A program made the position numbers and the translations under genes. The notes beneath the pieces were generated by a model. That model was given only the letters and a program-made list of their open reading frames with translations, had not been told where the DNA came from and did no database searches. A stretch of DNA of 64,000 bases, from NCBI RefSeq assembly GCF_963675905.1, contig NZ_OY780936.1, positions 620,001 through 684,000 on the forward strand, given 5' to 3'. The DNA is from an uncultured Bacteroides sp. (GTDB lineage: Bacteria; Bacteroidota; Bacteroidia; Bacteroidales; Bacteroidaceae). This document shows positions 8,647 through 16,848 of the stretch, piece after piece; within the stretch, counting starts at the first letter, position 1, and each line of letters starts with the position of its first letter.

Positions 8647-9102
8647 ATGCTTATTTTTATTAGCATTTTATCTTATGCTCAGACAACAGCAGATTATGGT
8701 ATTGAATTTAGTAAGTTTAAATTAGAGTGGTATACTGTTATGGGATTTAGAGGTGGTGACAGTCAAAGATTGAAACTAACTTTTAAGAATACCTCAGATA
8801 AAGATTTGAAGTATGTATTTGTTAAATACTATGCTGTTAATGCAGTGAATGATATATCAGTAGATAACTATAATAGAAAAGAGTTTTCGGTTAGTTGCAC
8901 AGGACCATATAAATCAGGAGTTACTAAAAAACTAGAAGTTGAAATAGCACTATTTTTTCCTAACTTACTGAAAGCTTATCCTTATGAGTTAAATTTAACT
9001 TATATGAATGGTACAGAACAAGATATTGTAATTAATAAGGATAATATAAAAACTCTTTTTCCTTGTTTAGATTACATAGAAATAGGTAATTTACAGAAAT
9101 AA
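8647..9102 (+). CDS. Small secreted protein of unknown function, start codon uncertain
   Basis: From ATG 8647 the product has 151 residues and a signal peptide of only about 12 residues ending in SYAQ. The frame stays open upstream to an ATA codon at 8623; if that were ATG the N-terminus would read MKKTVLSIML and form a normal Bacteroides signal peptide. This suggests ATG to ATA mutation, or use of ATA or the inner ATG. The mature part looks beta-rich (LKLTFKNTSDKDLKYVFVKYYAVN), resembling proteins with an immunoglobulin-like fold, but I cannot name a family. Confidence 0.55.
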   Translation: MLIFISILSYAQTTADYGIEFSKFKLEWYTVMGFRGGDSQRLKLTFKNTSDKDLKYVFVKYYAVNAVNDISVDNYNRKEFSVSCTGPYKSGVTKKLEVEIALFFPNLLKAYPYELNLTYMNGTEQDIVINKDNIKTLFPCLDYIEIGNLQK

Positions 9103-9196
9103 GTAAATCTATGTATATTAAGCTTTCTAAGAAGAGGTTTTTATTTATATTTGAAATTTATCTGAAAACTTTAAATTTAACCGATATCTAATTATT

Positions 9197-11032
9197 ATGA
9201 ATTCTATTGTAATTGTAATTATTGCCGCATTATTCCTTGTTATAGGCTATGGTGTCTACGGCAGATTCATGGCGTATAAAGTTTTAATGCTGAATAAAAA
9301 CAATGTTGTTCCTTCGGAAACTCTCAATGATGGGCACGACTATGTGCCAACAAACAAAGTAGTATTAATGGGGCACCATTTTGCAGCAATAGCCGGAGCA
9401 GGTCCATTAATTGGTCCGGTACTCGCAGCCCAGTATGGATTTCTTCCCGGTGTTCTATGGATATTGATTGGCTCTTTATTTGCCGGAGCTGTTCACGATA
9501 TGGTAATTCTTACAGCTTCTGTACGGTATAAAGGAAAGTCAATCGCTGAAATAGCAAGAGATTTAGTTGGCGACAGATTAGGTTTTATAACCTCCATTGC
9601 TGTAATCGCTATTTTAATTGTATCAATGGCCGGTTTAGGCATTCCCGTTGTTAATGCCTTGAAAAACTCACCTTGGGGAACATTCACGGTTGGCTTTACA
9701 ATTCCTGTAGCACTTTTTATTGGTATCTATTTGAAATATATCCGTCCCGATAAAATATGGGAAGGAACAATAATAGGAGTACTTTTGGTTTTGCTGGGAG
9801 TGGTTCTTGGTCCGATGATTCAAAATTCAGCTTTAGGTGCTTATCTGGATTTTGATCAAAAGCAGATGTCTTTAATTCTGGCAATTTATGGATTCTTTGC
9901 CGCTGCTTTACCCGTTTGGTTATTACTCTTACCCAGAGACTATTTAAGTACTTACATGAAACTTGGTGTTATCGGTGCATTGGCTATTGGTATCATTATT
10001 ATTCAGCCGGATATTAAAATGCCGGCTATTACACAATTTGTAAATGGAGGTGGTCCGATTGTTCCCGGTAAAGTATTTCCTTTTCTTTTTATAACTATTG
10101 CTTGTGGTGCTTTGTCTGGTTTCCATTCACTGATAAGTTCCGGAACAACGCCTAAACTGATTAAAAACGAAAAAGATATATTACCAATCGGTTTTGGTGC
10201 AATGCTATTAGAAGCGTTTGTTGCCATCATGGCTTTACTCGCTGCAACAGTTCTACCAACTTCTGATTATTTTGCTATCAATTCCCTGCCCGAAGTCTTT
10301 TCTAAACTGCATATGGTTCCTGTTGATTTGCCAGAACTTTCATCTTTAGTAGGAGAGGATTTGGCAGGCAGACCCGGAGGTTCAGTATCTTTGGCTGTTG
10401 GTATGACTTATGTATTTGAAAGTATTCCATGGTTAAGATCAATGATGGGGTACTGGTATCATTTCTGCATAATGTTCGAAGCATTGTTTATCCTTACTAC
10501 TATTGATTCAGGTACAAGAATCGGCCGATATCTGCTTCAGGATTTATTCCGTCAGAACTCAAGAGATATATCAAAAGGGCGTGCATGGTTTAATGCTATT
10601 TTCTTTTCCGGACTCATAACTTTCTTCTGGGGATATTTATTATACACCGGTGATATTTCAACAATCTGGCCTCTTTTTGGGACGGCCAATCAGATGCTGG
10701 CAATTATTGCATTTGCCATTGGAACAACATACTTACTTCGTTCTCAGCAAAATAAATATGTTTGGGTAACTGCCATTCCTTTGTGCTTTGTTACGGTCAC
10801 TACTTTATCGTCGGCACTGATGAATATTTTCGATAATTATCTGCCAAAAGGTTTGTATGCACTTTCTGCTATATCCGGTATATTAGTAATTCTGGTTTGT
10901 CTGGTGCTTATTGAGAGCTTTGTCAACTGGAGAAGAATAACTCGAATGAGTAACGAAGAACTTACCTCTGTAGAAATTGGACTTATTGGGGAACCGGTTG
11001 TTTCTGATGATAGAAAATATGGCAGAAATTAA
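9197..11032 (+). CDS. cstA: Carbon starvation protein A family transporter
   Basis: A 611-residue membrane protein with about 16 hydrophobic segments. The segments GHHFAAIAGAGPLIGPVLAAQYG, GSLFAGAVHDMV and FHSLISSGTTPK are hallmarks of the CstA family, which imports peptides and, in E. coli homologues, pyruvate. A probable promoter box TATATTTG lies at 9146-9153, 43 bp ahead of the ATG, with a near -33 box (TTTC, 9124-9127). It is a single-gene unit with a strong terminator. Confidence 0.92.
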   Translation: MNSIVIVIIAALFLVIGYGVYGRFMAYKVLMLNKNNVVPSETLNDGHDYVPTNKVVLMGHHFAAIAGAGPLIGPVLAAQYGFLPGVLWILIGSLFAGAVHDMVILTASVRYKGKSIAEIARDLVGDRLGFITSIAVIAILIVSMAGLGIPVVNALKNSPWGTFTVGFTIPVALFIGIYLKYIRPDKIWEGTIIGVLLVLLGVVLGPMIQNSALGAYLDFDQKQMSLILAIYGFFAAALPVWLLLLPRDYLSTYMKLGVIGALAIGIIIIQPDIKMPAITQFVNGGGPIVPGKVFPFLFITIACGALSGFHSLISSGTTPKLIKNEKDILPIGFGAMLLEAFVAIMALLAATVLPTSDYFAINSLPEVFSKLHMVPVDLPELSSLVGEDLAGRPGGSVSLAVGMTYVFESIPWLRSMMGYWYHFCIMFEALFILTTIDSGTRIGRYLLQDLFRQNSRDISKGRAWFNAIFFSGLITFFWGYLLYTGDISTIWPLFGTANQMLAIIAFAIGTTYLLRSQQNKYVWVTAIPLCFVTVTTLSSALMNIFDNYLPKGLYALSAISGILVILVCLVLIESFVNWRRITRMSNEELTSVEIGLIGEPVVSDDRKYGRN

Positions 11033-11072
11033 AATTCTGCTTGATAAGCTTCCTATGAGATTATAAAATGAG

Positions 11073-11117
11073 AAAGCCACTGTTCATAATATAGTGTAAA
11101 TGGACAGTGGCTTTTTT
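11073..11117 (+). terminator. Intrinsic terminator after cstA
   Basis: Stem AAAGCCACTGT (11073-11083) pairs with ACAGTGGCTTT (11104-11114), followed by further T. The A-rich left side may also serve minus-strand transcription. Confidence 0.8.
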
Positions 11118-11171
11118 ATTGGTATATTTTTAATAGATGATTTCTCAGAAAGTCTTTTATTATACCTGAAG

Positions 11172-11633
11172 TTAAACAGAGAACTGCTTTATCTGATTTA
11201 ATAAATCCGTCAATGTATATGCATTATCTACATGTTTCTGATCGAAAACCATGTAGTAACGATACTTATCACCGGCTTTGTTAGCCCATGTTTGACCAAG
11301 TAATATTTTCTTTTCAGAATCACTACCATCAAGATGATCTCCCTTAGTCTCGATAAGAAGAATATGTCCAGTATTCAATACAACTATAAAATCTGGATAA
11401 TGATTTATAAAACCGTTAATATAAAATCCTTTGCCTCGTTCCAAATTTCTATGCCAAAACTTAACATTGTCAAGATTGGCAATTAGGGCAATGACTCTTT
11501 GCTCAAAGCCATTCACATTATCTTCTTCGGTATAAATATTTTTAGGAACTCCAATCAGTTTATCTTTAAGTATAATCTTATCTGCTGGTTTATGGTTTTC
11601 TTTACTGTTTATCTTTCCAATATCCAGAAAATT
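11172..11633 (-). pseudogene. C-terminal remnant of a type III restriction Res-like DEAD/DEAH helicase
   Basis: The frame runs from just after a stop at 11634-11636 to the stop at 11172, about 153 codons, with no ATG at a plausible place. The sequence (NGFEQRVIALIANL, FWHRNLERGKGFYINGFINHYPDF, HILLIETKGDHL) matches the C-terminal end of Res-type helicase-nucleases, where PD...ETK is a PD-(D/E)XK nuclease site. The helicase motor, usually 600 residues or more, is absent, so this is a truncated relic. It opens a stretch of degraded accessory genes. Confidence 0.7.
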
Positions 11634-11685
11634 TCACTTTTATTTGTGATAAAATCGAATTTCTATATTTCAGTTATAGATCAAT

Positions 11686-12330
11686 TTATTCAATATCATT
11701 ATCCGATTCTTTTTTTAATTTTTCTTGCCATTCTTCATAGAGGTCTAGCAAGTTTCGTTCGCTGAAAGACCAATGGGGTGTAGGTTGAACAACTGATTTG
11801 CTTCCCAATAGTCTTGTTGTTATTGCAGTAAGAGAACATTCCTGTCCTTCAAAATCTACTTTACGCCCTGTCTTAACAATGCAAGTTTTGGATGTATCAT
11901 GAATATATGTTAATAGATCTCCCTCATTAAGTCCCATTTCAAAGAAGTTAATAGATGGACGTCGTATTATTTTTTTTCGCTCATCTTCAGGAATATCATT
12001 TTCCATCTCTTTCACTACTTCTGCGGTTATGTTTCCTTTATTGAAGAGCTTTAATATACCTATTGCTTGTGATGGCTTGATGCTGAAAAATTCACGGTTG
12101 GGGTTGATTCGTTGTGGTTCAAAAGCTTCGTGGAGGGCTTGTTCCAATTCTTTAAAGCAATCTACTTTGCATGCATAGACACAATCAAATGGTAGAGGAA
12201 CTCCAGTTGTGTATAGCTCTTTTAGTCGATTATCCATATCATCACGACTAGTCATGCCGATTTTTACTATTCCAGGCATACAATCGTTGGTTAATAGGTA
12301 AACGATTCCTTTATTATTATCTTTGGTCAT
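11686..12330 (-). CDS. GIY-YIG (T5orf172-like) nuclease family protein
   Basis: The 214-residue product starts at ATG 12330 (MTKDNNKGIVYLL); the frame is open about 11 codons further up. The first 95 residues fit a T5orf172/GIY-YIG domain: VYLLTND, then VKIGMTSRDDMDNRLKELYTTGVPLPF, ALHEAFEPQRINPNREFF with the expected Arg, His and Glu. The remaining part (about 125-205, with NEGDLLTYIH and CSLTAITTRLLG...PHWSF) resembles the small RAMA-type domain attached to restriction and methylase proteins; this second assignment is tentative. It lies 22 bp downstream of the broken ATP-binding regulator gene and may have been its partner. Confidence 0.7.
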   Translation of the reverse strand: MTKDNNKGIVYLLTNDCMPGIVKIGMTSRDDMDNRLKELYTTGVPLPFDCVYACKVDCFKELEQALHEAFEPQRINPNREFFSIKPSQAIGILKLFNKGNITAEVVKEMENDIPEDERKKIIRRPSINFFEMGLNEGDLLTYIHDTSKTCIVKTGRKVDFEGQECSLTAITTRLLGSKSVVQPTPHWSFSERNLLDLYEEWQEKLKKESDNDIE

Positions 12331-12352
12331 AATAGTCTTGTTCTGATTTATT

Positions 12353-13967
12353 TTACATTTCAAGAAGTTTTTGTCCTCGCTCTGTTAACCGATAAGTCTG
12401 TTTTGGACTATTTGGTATGTCTTTGATTGTAGGTTCTACAAGTTCTGACTCGATAAGAGGATTGAGGATTTGCTGGCGGAATCTACTTCTGTTTTTCTCA
12501 TCAACCAAATTCATTAACTTTAGAATTGTTTGAGCTTTTTCAAGCATTGATATAAGTACCTTCCCAGACTTTTCTATATGTTGTTGTTCTAACTTGGGAC
12601 AGCTTGGGACAAACTTGGGACAAACTTGGGACAAACTTGGGACGACTGGTTCTGTTTTGATCTTCTACATCCTGTTTTATTTGTTCTTTTGAAGAAGCAT
12701 CTGGAGTGTTTTTAGCAACTTCCTCAATATTCAGTGTCAGCAAAACGGTATCAGGCTGAACAGTTTCTTCAATTTGAGGGCAGCCCCATTGACTGTCTTG
12801 CCATCCTTTAACAATATAGTCTGCACCACTACCTGCTTTTTCGCCAAAGCCTAAGAGCATGAATATCTTTTGAAGTATTGGGTTACGGCAAAGGCTATGA
12901 CTACCCGTATAAAAATCTTCTACAGATATAAGCATTCGGCCAGGATTGCGCATAATGATTTTATCGCGCTCACGAATTATGACTAAATTTCCCTGCTCAG
13001 AATAACTGCAATGCACCAATGTATTAACCAAAGCTTCACGGATAGCAATATGAGCTGATGTTTCTTCTATACGAGTGATGCCATCGAGCATAAAGGGAAC
13101 AGGTAGTGTTTGAGATAATTTAGCATACACTTTGTAGAAGAACTGGTAGAGATTGGCTTCCCAGGTTCCGTCGGGATAGATACGATCTGACCATCGTAAA
13201 CGTGGGTCATCGCTCAGTTTCTCCTGATAGTCTACAAAGTACCAAGGGGTGCAGGATTGATCGGTAATACTTTCTGTCTTGCCAAACATTAGTATGCCGG
13301 CACGAGTAAATCCTTAGTCACCTGTTTCTCGATCTACTCTATAGGCACCTATTTTATTCAGAAAGGTCATATCGTCCAATTCATTCCAAGGATGGTTTTC
13401 TTTGCGAAGTACAAATCGCTGACGATAGCCCTTCAACGAGGCCCTGTCAATATCCTCTAGGCTATAATGAGGTAATATCTGGTTATCAAAAGGCATGCTT
13501 ATATGATGAGCGTCGGCGAACATCTCTCGAACTTCGTTATCTGTACAATGATAGTCGCCTTCGTGATTGCGTTTGAAAGTGTTTCCGAACGGATTTCGAG
13601 TAAGATATACGGGGCGAATGTCATATGATGCTCGTGGTATGCGGAAAGCTAGAAATTTGTTTCCATCCGTATCACCTTCAATCACGTCACGCTCAGTAAG
13701 CATAGTGGCACTGACTTTTTCTTTATTGTGAGCACAATCCCAAAAACGCTTTTTATAAGTCGTTATCTGTTCCGAGGTCAGTCCGTCGGGAATAAACTTG
13801 CCATTCTTTTCCTTAATACCCAATACTATGATACCACCATTAGTATTAGCAAACGAAGAGAATGACTCCCAGAAACTTTCTGGTAATCCACCTTTAGCAG
13901 ACTTAAATTCAACCTCTGCATTTTCAGCACCATCCATTAACCTCTTTATATCTTCTTTCAAATCCAT
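12353..13967 (-). pseudogene. AlbA_2 / ATP-binding transcriptional-regulator-like protein (COG2865 type), broken twice
   Basis: Three reading frames together make one typical protein. 13967-13317 holds the AlbA_2 Schlafen-like domain (EDIKRLMDGAENAEVEFK, ANTNGGIIVLGI). After an in-frame TAA at 13314-13316 the same frame continues GFTRAGILMFGKTE, then the GHKL-like ATPase part with IREALVNTLVHCSY and GFGEKAGSGADYI. At 12591-12643 an 11-bp repeat throws the frame, and the C-terminal winged helix (FRQQILNPLIESELVEP, YRLTERGQKLLEM) is read in another frame to 12353. One more 11-bp unit would restore the frame. The natural start is ATG 13967. Such proteins are often linked to mobile or defence islands. 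Confidence 0.8.
12591..12643. repeat. Tandem 10/11-bp repeat causing a frameshift
   Basis: Two 10-bp units (12591-12610) are followed by three identical AAACTTGGGAC units (12611-12643). On the coding strand they give a Pro/Val/Ser/Cys/Gln-rich linker between the ATPase part and the winged helix. Eleven is not a multiple of three, so each copy-number change shifts the frame. Confidence 0.85.
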
Positions 13968-14006
13968 AATGACTCGCTTCTTTCTATGAAATATGTACAA
14001 ACATTA

Positions 14007-14108
14007 TTATCTTCTCTTGGAAGAATGCAATAAGTATCTCACATCCACATCCAAGGTTTCTGCTATCTTCTTGAGTGTTTCCAAAGATGGCTGAGATGTG
14101 TTTTTTGC
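14007..14108 (-). pseudogene. C-terminal remnant of an XRE-type helix-turn-helix regulator
   Basis: About 33 codons read AKNTSQPSLETLKKIAETLD followed by VDVRYLLHSSKRR and a stop, the last helices of a Cro/C1-type HTH domain. An in-frame stop lies directly upstream (14109-14111), so the N-terminal half is lost. It sits 40 bp upstream of the broken ATP-binding gene on the same strand. Confidence 0.65.
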
Positions 14109-14269
14109 CTATTACGCAAAGTTATTAATAATATTCCAAAACAAATCATCTTTCTGATAAAATGTAAGGATTGATTGTATGTTCCAGATTATATCCGTTT
14201 ATTTTAGATTTATGATTTCTGATATGATACTACAAATTTTTTGAGGGAATCAGATACTAAATTCAAATA

Positions 14270-14908
14270 TTTAATGTAATGCCTATTTAGGAATAAGAAA
14301 AATATTGTAAAATCAGTTCTAGTAATAACCACAGAAACAGTAAACTCAATCCAGGAAAGGTTAAATCCAAACCCCAATAAATAAAAACCATTGGTGAATA
14401 ATCTAAAAACTCCCGCCAGCTTTTTTAAAAAGCCGGCGGGAGTTTGCTCAATGTCCGGTTACGTTTTTTAAAAAGCCGGCGGGAGTTTTGTTACTCTTCT
14501 AGCTTCAAAAAAAACTTTTTATTTTCATCCCTCACCACTTTTCTGTTAAGTAGTTTATGTACAGTTGTTTATACGCAAAAATAGAGAAAGATCCCTCACT
14601 CATCCCTCACCCTTGATTTTGTATTTGTTTGTATATCAAGTGTATAGATTGTTATGGATGAACGTGTTTTTGTTATCAACCCTCACCTTTTGCTCTATCC
14701 CTCACTCTTAAATTGAATTTTAGTTCTTTTCAGGCTGATTTTTTTAACCTTGGACTAAAATGGATAAAAAAACGCGAGTTTTAAGCGAAAAGGTGAGGGA
14801 TGCCCTTAAAAAGTGAGGGATGATGGCTGTTTTGCTTTTATCCCTCACTGATTAATAACTTGTATATTAGATGATTATATTTGCTGGTGTGAGGGATGAG
14901 TGAGGGTT
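14270..14908 (+). repeat. Long non-coding palindromic repeat element, copy A
   Basis: No gene is visible between 14109 and 14979. From left to right the element has a 55-bp block (14312-14365) with only two differences from copy B, a 36-bp-type repeat unit (14369-14401), a GC-rich hairpin (14409-14417 with 14435-14443), a second GC-rich half-hairpin near 14452-14486, and a long palindrome. The palindrome has ten exact CCCTCAC/GTGAGGG words. Four pairs are concentric on 14749/14750: 14593 with 14900, 14604 with 14889, 14680 with 14813, and 14699 with 14793. The outermost 18 bp (14593-14610 and 14889-14906) are perfectly complementary. Its start is set by homology to copy B. I do not recognise the family. 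Confidence 0.8.
14409..14443. other. GC-rich hairpin inside copy A
   Basis: ACTCCCGCC (14409-14417) pairs with GGCGGGAGT (14435-14443) around a T6A5 core, flanked by A on the left and T on the right. The shape is that of a bidirectional intrinsic terminator. Confidence 0.7.
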
Positions 14909-14979
14909 GTTATTCGCTAATTGTTTGAATATTAACTATTTAAATCTAAAAGATGATGGATAAAAATAAAATATTAATT

Positions 14980-16149
14980 CTAGTAGTTAAACCCAAAAGC
15001 CCATAAAGGAATAGTTCCCATGTATCCAAATTCAATATCATCTTTTACTACATAAGCATTCTGAATATCAGAAATTTGTTTTTTGGTTTTATTTTTTCCT
15101 CCCACTTCAAAGGTGTAATCAGCAATGCTGAAATCGGACTTGTCAGAAGCCAGAATGTTATTCCTAACTTTCATCTGGTTGAAGAATATAGTCTCACGAA
15201 TATTGCCTATATCGGGATTACCTTCTCCTATTGCGTAAATTAAATTAGTGTTACCAAGATAGATTTTCTCAATTTTCCCCAGCAAACGAATACCTTTGGT
15301 TGCATTTCTTAATTGGGCAATAATGCCAGCCTTCTCCAGATAGAACAAAAAATCAGTAACTTGATTACGATGCACATCAAGCATCTCGCCAATCTTTGAT
15401 AAATTGGGTTTGAAGGGAGCACTTTGCGAAATAATAAATAGTAGCTGTTTCAGTTTGCGTGCTGTTGATATATTCATATTGGCGAATGTTGGTATATCTG
15501 TTTCCAATGTCAGACCAATAACGTTTCGTAATCTTTCAAAATAATCAGGTTCCTTATAAAAAGGATAGTATCCCCTTTCAAGATAGTCCTTGAAAAGAGG
15601 AAGAGGATGTTCAATGCTAGGTATTTGAACCTTATTTGCAACTATATCTTCTAAACTATATGCCGAAAGTTGTAACCCAAGAGAAATATTCAGGTATTCC
15701 CGAAATGACATTCCCTCCAAATGATATGTAAGAGCTCGGCGGCTAAGATCATCACTCCCACGATAAATATCCAAAATAGATGAACCTGTAAATATTACCT
15801 GCATATCGGGGAAGTAATCATACATCATTTTCAGTTCTTTTGACCAGCTACTGTACTTATGTACCTCATCAATATATAGATGCTTTCCACCATTTTTGTA
15901 AAAGGTGGAGGCAAAGTCGAATAACTTGTTCTCTGAAAAATAGATGTCATCGGCATTTATATAAATGGTATCCTGAAGATCATTATACAACTTTATATGT
16001 TGCAGCAATAATGTTGTTTTTCCAACGCCACGTGCTCCAACAATTGCGGTCAAACGGTTATCCCAGATTACCTGATCATGCAAATAACGCACAAAGGTGG
16101 TATCCGTACGTTCTATGAGTCTTCTGAATTGTTCGTATAGCCTTTCCAT
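14980..16149 (-). CDS. AAA family ATPase with DUF4143 C-terminal domain
   Basis: A 389-residue protein from ATG 16149 (MERLYEQF). The N-terminal AAA_14 domain has Walker A GARGVGKTT and Walker B KHLYIDEVHKY, and an FTGSS sensor segment follows. The C-terminal half (about 200-389) carries a winged-helix-like segment (GEMLDVHRNQVTDFLFYLEKAGII) and a DUF4143-type region that in relatives resembles a PD-(D/E)XK fold. The function of this large family is not known. It stands alone between repeat element A and a pair of 18-bp direct repeats at its promoter. Confidence 0.85.
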   Translation of the reverse strand: MERLYEQFRRLIERTDTTFVRYLHDQVIWDNRLTAIVGARGVGKTTLLLQHIKLYNDLQDTIYINADDIYFSENKLFDFASTFYKNGGKHLYIDEVHKYSSWSKELKMMYDYFPDMQVIFTGSSILDIYRGSDDLSRRALTYHLEGMSFREYLNISLGLQLSAYSLEDIVANKVQIPSIEHPLPLFKDYLERGYYPFYKEPDYFERLRNVIGLTLETDIPTFANMNISTARKLKQLLFIISQSAPFKPNLSKIGEMLDVHRNQVTDFLFYLEKAGIIAQLRNATKGIRLLGKIEKIYLGNTNLIYAIGEGNPDIGNIRETIFFNQMKVRNNILASDKSDFSIADYTFEVGGKNKTKKQISDIQNAYVVKDDIEFGYMGTIPLWAFGFNY

Positions 16150-16164
16150 AACATCCTTTTTCTG

Positions 16165-16230
16165 CAAATATATATAAAATGCTGAATTAAACTAGCACTT
16201 TTATGTGAAAAGTGCTGAATTAAACTAGCA
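16165..16230 (-). promoter_or_regulatory. Promoter box and paired 18-bp direct repeats ahead of the AAA/DUF4143 gene
   Basis: TGCTGAATTAAACTAGCA occurs at 16180-16197 and again at 16213-16230, a 33-bp period (about three helical turns). Each copy has TGCT/AGCA ends. On the minus strand a TATATTTG -7 box lies at 16172-16165, just ahead of ATG 16149, so the repeats sit where a -33 box and operator would be. Autoregulation or another repressor is inferred. Confidence 0.6.
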
Positions 16231-16256
16231 TTTTTTAGTTATTAATTTGATAGTTT

Positions 16257-16299
16257 AAAACAAAAACCCTTCTCACTGCCGATAGACATTGGAGAAGGG
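16257..16299 (-). terminator. Minus-strand terminator downstream of the 37-aa ORF
   Basis: GAGAAGGG (16299-16292) pairs with CCCTTCTC (16274-16267), and the minus strand then reads TTTTTGTTTT. It would end the transcript of the small ORF at 16467-16354. Confidence 0.6.
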
Positions 16300-16353
16300 A
16301 TGATGTAAAATGTAACATTTTAGGATCTTAAATAGATGGACGTGAATTAGAAA

Positions 16354-16467
16354 TTATTCGTCACTTCTATTTTTGCGTTTCAGGGCTTTATCAGCTCTTT
16401 TTTCTTTCAAGCTTTTTACGGCTTCTTTTTTCTTGGATTTTTCTTTTCCTTCTTTTTCTTTCGACAT
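16354..16467 (-). CDS. Lys-rich 37-residue protein
   Basis: A short ORF starting MSKEKEGKEKSKKK and ending ALKRKNRSDE with TAA. It is highly basic, with 14 Lys and 3 Arg, so nucleic acid or ribosome binding is conceivable, but no family is recognised. It is supported by an ATG start and a well-placed terminator 55 bp after the stop. The low complexity leaves doubt. Confidence 0.5.
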   Translation of the reverse strand: MSKEKEGKEKSKKKEAVKSLKEKRADKALKRKNRSDE

Positions 16468-16848
16468 AATATTTATTTTAAAAATGTGTAGAAATTCTCT
16501 ATAGTTGAAAATTAATAGAAATGAGAATCGGTAGATGTGTGGTTTTTTTTGTTTCTGTAATTATTGGTACTCCAGGTTGTAATTTACAAGGGTTATTACC
16601 AATGATTCTGCAGTCTAAAAGCTCTTTGCGAACCGATATGTAGTAATGTGATAGATAATAATTATATGTTCAAATGTACGACATAAATATTGGCTTCCCA
16701 AATTAATTAATATATTTCTTAATTCCTTGATCGTATTATTTCCTGATAAATATGCAAATAGTTTTGTTTTAATCAAACTAAAACACTATTTTAGAGGCAT
16801 TGATCTTACAGATCAAAAAAAGATATAAACCTTATTCTTTGTACATAG
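16468..16848. promoter_or_regulatory. Intergenic region with the presumed hut promoter and operator
   Basis: About 380 bp without a gene. TAGTTTTG at 16759-16766 fits the -7 consensus for the downstream hut operon, without a clear -33 box. A perfect palindrome TTGATCT-TAC-AGATCAA lies at 16800-16816, 32 bp before the ftcD ATG, and a weaker one, CTAAAA-N5-TTTTAG, at 16778-16794. Either could bind a histidine-utilisation regulator; this is inference. Confidence 0.45.

Noticed and set aside
12353-12634. Independent MarR/winged-helix regulator gene
   Set aside because: It begins inside the 11-bp repeat linker and completes the C-terminus of the broken ATP-binding protein.
14529-14906. Possible CRISPR-like array of CCCTCAC repeats
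   Set aside because: The words are only 7 bp, occur in both orientations, have irregular spacing and mirror symmetry, and no cas genes are near.
14270-14908. Insertion sequence or MITE with terminal inverted repeats
   Set aside because: No transposase, no matching terminal repeats at the outer ends and no clear target-site duplication; mobility remains only a possibility.
14980-16230. Toxin-antitoxin system formed by the DUF4143 ATPase
   Set aside because: No partner small gene is adjacent in the same operon; the 37-aa ORF is separated from it by a terminator.
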